NCBI GenBank assembly: GCA_031276785.1
Contig: JAISMK010000056.1
Location: forward strand, 1-52,543
From: Desulfovibrio sp.
GTDB taxonomy: Bacteria; Desulfobacterota; Desulfovibrionia; Desulfovibrionales; Desulfovibrionaceae
Length of the DNA: 52,543 nt
Reading direction: 5' to 3'
Shown: positions 50,114 to 52,543 of the stretch, in pieces
Layout: every line of letters starts with the position of its first letter
Numbering within the stretch: position 1 is the first letter of the stretch
Position numbers and translations under genes: made by a program
The notes under the pieces: generated by a model
Databases searched by the model: none
What the model was told of the DNA's origin: nothing
The model's input: only the letters and a program-made list of their open reading frames with translations

Positions 50114-52279
50114 ATGAACATGGCGTACAGCGCGGGGCATTACCTCCTGGCGGGGGGCTTTTTTTTAGCTGTGGCGGCCGCCGGAGCGGCGGCGCTGGGC
50201 GTGGCCTTACGCCGCAGGAGGGGCCTCTGTCTTGGCGCGGCCGAAACGGCGTGCTGGCTGGTGTTCGCGCTTCTGACCCTGGACCTGGGTCTGCTGTTTT
50301 CCGCCTTTCTCCACCTGGATTTCCGGCTGGCGGCCGTGGTCCGGCATACGGACGTGTCCTTGCCCCTTGTGACCAGGGCTACGGCCCTGTGGGCCGGGGA
50401 GGCCGGATCCCTGCTGCTGTGGGCCTGGTCCGTGGCCGCGGCCGGGCTCCTGTTCCGGCTGCTGCCGGCCTACGGCCGGTTGAGCTGGGAAACCCGGCTC
50501 TGGTTCCGGGCCTTTTTTTTGAGCGTCATGGCCTTCTTCCTGCTGCTGCTGGCCGTCTGGAGCGATCCCTTCGCCCCGTGGCGGGATCTGCCGGGCCGGA
50601 GCGCGCCTGTTGACGGCTTCGGCCTGAACCCCCAGTTGCAGACTCTGGGGATGATTCTGCATCCGCCTCTGCTGTTTTTAGGCTACGGCGGCTTTGTGGT
50701 CCCGGGCTGTCTGGCCCTGGCCCAGACTCTGGTGGGGCGGGGATCGCCGGCCTGGGAATCTCTGGGGCGGCCTTTCATTCTGGGATCCTGGAGCCTGTTG
50801 ACTGCGGGCATCATTCTGGGGGCCTGGTGGGCATACCGGGAACTGGGCTGGGGGGGCTACTGGGCCTGGGATCCGGTGGAAAACGCCTCTCTGCTGCCCT
50901 GGCTGGCGGCCACGGCCTGCCTGCACACCGCCGTTATCCTCCGCCGGAGCGGCAAGCTGGCCAGAGTCTCGGCCTTTCTCATGGCCCTGACCACGGTTTC
51001 CGCCTTTTTCGCCACCTATCTGACCAGGGGGGGGGCGGAGGCTTCCCTGCACAGCTTTGCCGCAAGCGGCGTCAGCTCTCCCCTGTTGGCCTTCGCCCTG
51101 GCTGGGCTGGGGCTGAGCGCCGGCATCTGTCTGGCCGCCCCCAGGAGAACAGACAGGGAAATGGCCCATCCCCTGAGCGGGGAAGGGATGCTGGTGCTGC
51201 TGGCCTGGACGCTGCTGGCCCTGTACGGGGTCATTCTCCTGGCCACCCTTTCCCCGGCCCTGGTCCGGGGGCTGCGCGCCCTTCCCCTGGCGGCCTTTCA
51301 GTCCCTGGACCTGCCGGCCTTGGGGGCCGGCTTTTATAACCGCGCCTGCCTGCCCCTGTTTACCCTGCCGGCCCTGCTGCTGGTCCTCTGCCCCTTCCTC
51401 CGCCGGGAACGCCCCTTGGCCCCCGGCGGGGCGCGCTCCTTCCTGGCTCCCGCCCTCATGCTGGCGGCCCTGGGCTCCCCGCTGCTCAGCCGTCTGGCGC
51501 CGCTGGAGGGCGGGGTGGAACGTCTGGCTCCCCTGGTGTTCCTGGCTGGATTTATCCTGTTTTTCCTCCCCGGCCGGAGGAACGAAGGATTCTTTCTGCC
51601 CGGCGTCCTGCGGGGAACGCTGATCCTGCTCGCTCTGGCCGGCCTGCTCCTCTTCCGGCTGGGGCTGGAACAGCCCGTGGCCCTGGTGGCGGCCGCCAGC
51701 TCCCTGGCCGGCGCGGGCGGGCTGGCGGCCCTGTTTGCCGTGCGCCCCGTCCTGTTCGCCCGGCGCGCCTCCGCGGCGGCCGGAGGCGCCCACCTGGGCC
51801 TGCTGCTGCTTATCCTGGGAGTGGCCATCTCCGGGCCGTACCAGGCGCGGCACACCCTGGTTCTGGGGCCGGGGGAGTCCGCCTCCCTGGGAGGAGGGTA
51901 TTCAGTGCGGCTGACGGCCCTGAAGGCGGAAGGCGTGGAGCTGCGCCCGGACGGGGAAGCGCGCTACCGCTTTTCCCAGGCGGACCTTGCCCTTTCCCAG
52001 GAGGGGCGCGCCCTGGGAGTCCTGTCTCCGCAGATCCGCCGCTACGCCCGCTTTGACCGCCAGCCTTACGGCCAGGTGGCCACCCTGTTCAGCCTGGGCA
52101 ACGAAATCTACGCTACCCTGCTCCGGCTGGGAGATGACGGGCGGGCGGCCCTTATGCTCCAGATCAATCCCCTCATCAACTGGATCTGGCTGGGGGGCCT
52201 TCTGCTCTGCCTCTTCCCGCTCCTGGGAACGGGGCGGGCGCAGCGACCCCAGGCGGCGGAAGAGGGACAAAGCCCATGA
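50114..52279 (+). CDS. ccmF: Cytochrome c heme lyase subunit CcmF
   Basis: 721 residues, about 14-15 TM helices. The tryptophan-rich WWD domain (WGGYWAWDPVENASLLPWL) that binds heme from CcmE is clear, with HPPLLFLGYGG before it and a large periplasmic segment near the C-terminus (about 590-690). With CcmH it attaches heme to apocytochromes at the periplasmic face. The length is somewhat greater than in E. coli CcmF. No strong ribosome site is visible. Its stop overlaps the ccmA start (ATGA). Confidence 0.94.
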   Translation: MNMAYSAGHYLLAGGFFLAVAAAGAAALGVALRRRRGLCLGAAETACWLVFALLTLDLGLLFSAFLHLDFRLAAVVRHTDVSLPLVTRATALWAGEAGSLLLWAWSVAAAGLLFRLLPAYGRLSWETRLWFRAFFLSVMAFFLLLLAVWSDPFAPWRDLPGRSAPVDGFGLNPQLQTLGMILHPPLLFLGYGGFVVPGCLALAQTLVGRGSPAWESLGRPFILGSWSLLTAGIILGAWWAYRELGWGGYWAWDPVENASLLPWLAATACLHTAVILRRSGKLARVSAFLMALTTVSAFFATYLTRGGAEASLHSFAASGVSSPLLAFALAGLGLSAGICLAAPRRTDREMAHPLSGEGMLVLLAWTLLALYGVILLATLSPALVRGLRALPLAAFQSLDLPALGAGFYNRACLPLFTLPALLLVLCPFLRRERPLAPGGARSFLAPALMLAALGSPLLSRLAPLEGGVERLAPLVFLAGFILFFLPGRRNEGFFLPGVLRGTLILLALAGLLLFRLGLEQPVALVAAASSLAGAGGLAALFAVRPVLFARRASAAAGGAHLGLLLLILGVAISGPYQARHTLVLGPGESASLGGGYSVRLTALKAEGVELRPDGEARYRFSQADLALSQEGRALGVLSPQIRRYARFDRQPYGQVATLFSLGNEIYATLLRLGDDGRAALMLQINPLINWIWLGGLLLCLFPLLGTGRAQRPQAAEEGQSP

Positions 52280-52543
52280 TCCTGGCCTTGAGGAATGTAT
52301 CCCTCTTTTACGGTTCCCGCCTGGTCTTCCGGAATGTTTCCCTGGAGCTGGAGGCGGGCGGTATTACTCTGCTCACAGGAGCCAACGGCGCGGGCAAGAC
52401 CACCTTGCTGCGGATTATGGCCGGGCTGATCCGGCCTTCCGCCGGCAGGGTGGAGACTGGCGGGCCGGAGCCGCGCTTCGGCTACCTGGGACACGCGACC
52501 TTCCTCTACCCCGGTCTGAGCCTTCTGGACAACCTGGCCTTCT
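52276..52543 (+). CDS. ccmA: Heme exporter ATPase CcmA (partial, cut by the window end)
   Basis: The ORF is open to the end of the window, so it is missing from the track. The visible 89 codons begin MILALRNVSLFYGS and contain Walker A GANGAGKTTLLRIMAGL, typical of CcmA. With CcmB, C and D it drives release of holo-CcmE. The ATG overlaps the ccmF stop as ATGA, which places it in the same operon. Confidence 0.88.
   Translation, partial: MILALRNVSLFYGSRLVFRNVSLELEAGGITLLTGANGAGKTTLLRIMAGLIRPSAGRVETGGPEPRFGYLGHATFLYPGLSLLDNLAF

Noticed and set aside
50678-51853. 391-codon minus-strand ORF
   Set aside because: Gln/Gly-rich shadow of ccmF.
1-52543. CRISPR array, prophage or insertion sequence
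   Set aside because: No regularly spaced direct repeats with unique spacers, no cas, phage structural or transposase genes were seen; the repeats are palindromic and irregularly spaced.

Overview
This is a GC-rich, gene-dense chromosomal segment that looks like a member of the Desulfovibrionaceae (Desulfovibrio/Bilophila-like delta-proteobacteria). The clues are a CcmE with a CxxxY heme motif in place of HxxxY, a giant fused FAD/Fe-S lactate-type dehydrogenase, adjacent hisH-hisF, a Rossmann-PAS sensor kinase and an inner/outer-membrane gene set (AsmA, CpoB, RfaE2, MltG, RND efflux). This placement is inferred from gene content only; no search was run.

Layout. 1-1.8 kb: a DauR/YheO-like regulator, a repeat-rich spacer and tRNA-Ala(CGC) with its terminator. 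1.8-5.9 kb (minus): an orphan sigma-54 response regulator and penicillin-binding protein 1A. 6-13.5 kb (minus): five overlapping or nearly touching genes, FAD/Fe-S oxidoreductase > ruvX > mltG > GT39/ArnT-like glycosyltransferase > YkgJ-type Cys-rich protein. 13.8-19.5 kb: DsbA-like thioredoxin-fold protein and purT, a DUF1992 protein, an orphan beta-class DNA methyltransferase and phosphomannomutase. 19.5-24 kb (minus): rfaE2 with a DUF4139 protein, then receiver protein > M50 peptidase > trpS. 24.3-27.4 kb: hisH-hisF, grpE and an unknown six-TM protein. 27.4-35.2 kb (minus): DUF5329 protein, AsmA, mtnA and an RND adaptor/permease pair. 35.4-37.7 kb: lysA and a ChbG/YdjC deacetylase. 37.7-40.3 kb (minus): Rossmann-PAS histidine kinase > rdgB > nucleoside-deoxyribosyltransferase-like protein. 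40.4 kb: rimO. 42-45.6 kb (minus): unknown secreted protein, VWA-OmpA protein, receiver protein > dihydrolipoamide-dehydrogenase-like flavoprotein. 46-49.3 kb: cpoB, dprA-xerC. 49.6 kb to the end: ccmE, ccmF and the start of ccmA (cytochrome c maturation).

The genes are mostly housekeeping, with several short, tightly coupled operons (ATGA, GTGA, TTGA and TGATG junctions). I see no phage, IS element, CRISPR array or recognisable defence island.

The feature the genes do not explain is a family of short palindromic intergenic repeats. Classes A to D are about 25-37 bp and occur singly or as mosaics, and a 122-bp ERIC-like imperfect palindrome occurs once near each end of the window. Six genes terminate on the TAG that forms the edge of a class A or B repeat (TAGAGC or TAGGGC). 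One copy is translated as the N-terminus of the DUF5329 protein and another as the C-terminus of the ChbG-like deacetylase. I regard this repeat family and its exact placement at gene ends as the most interesting content.
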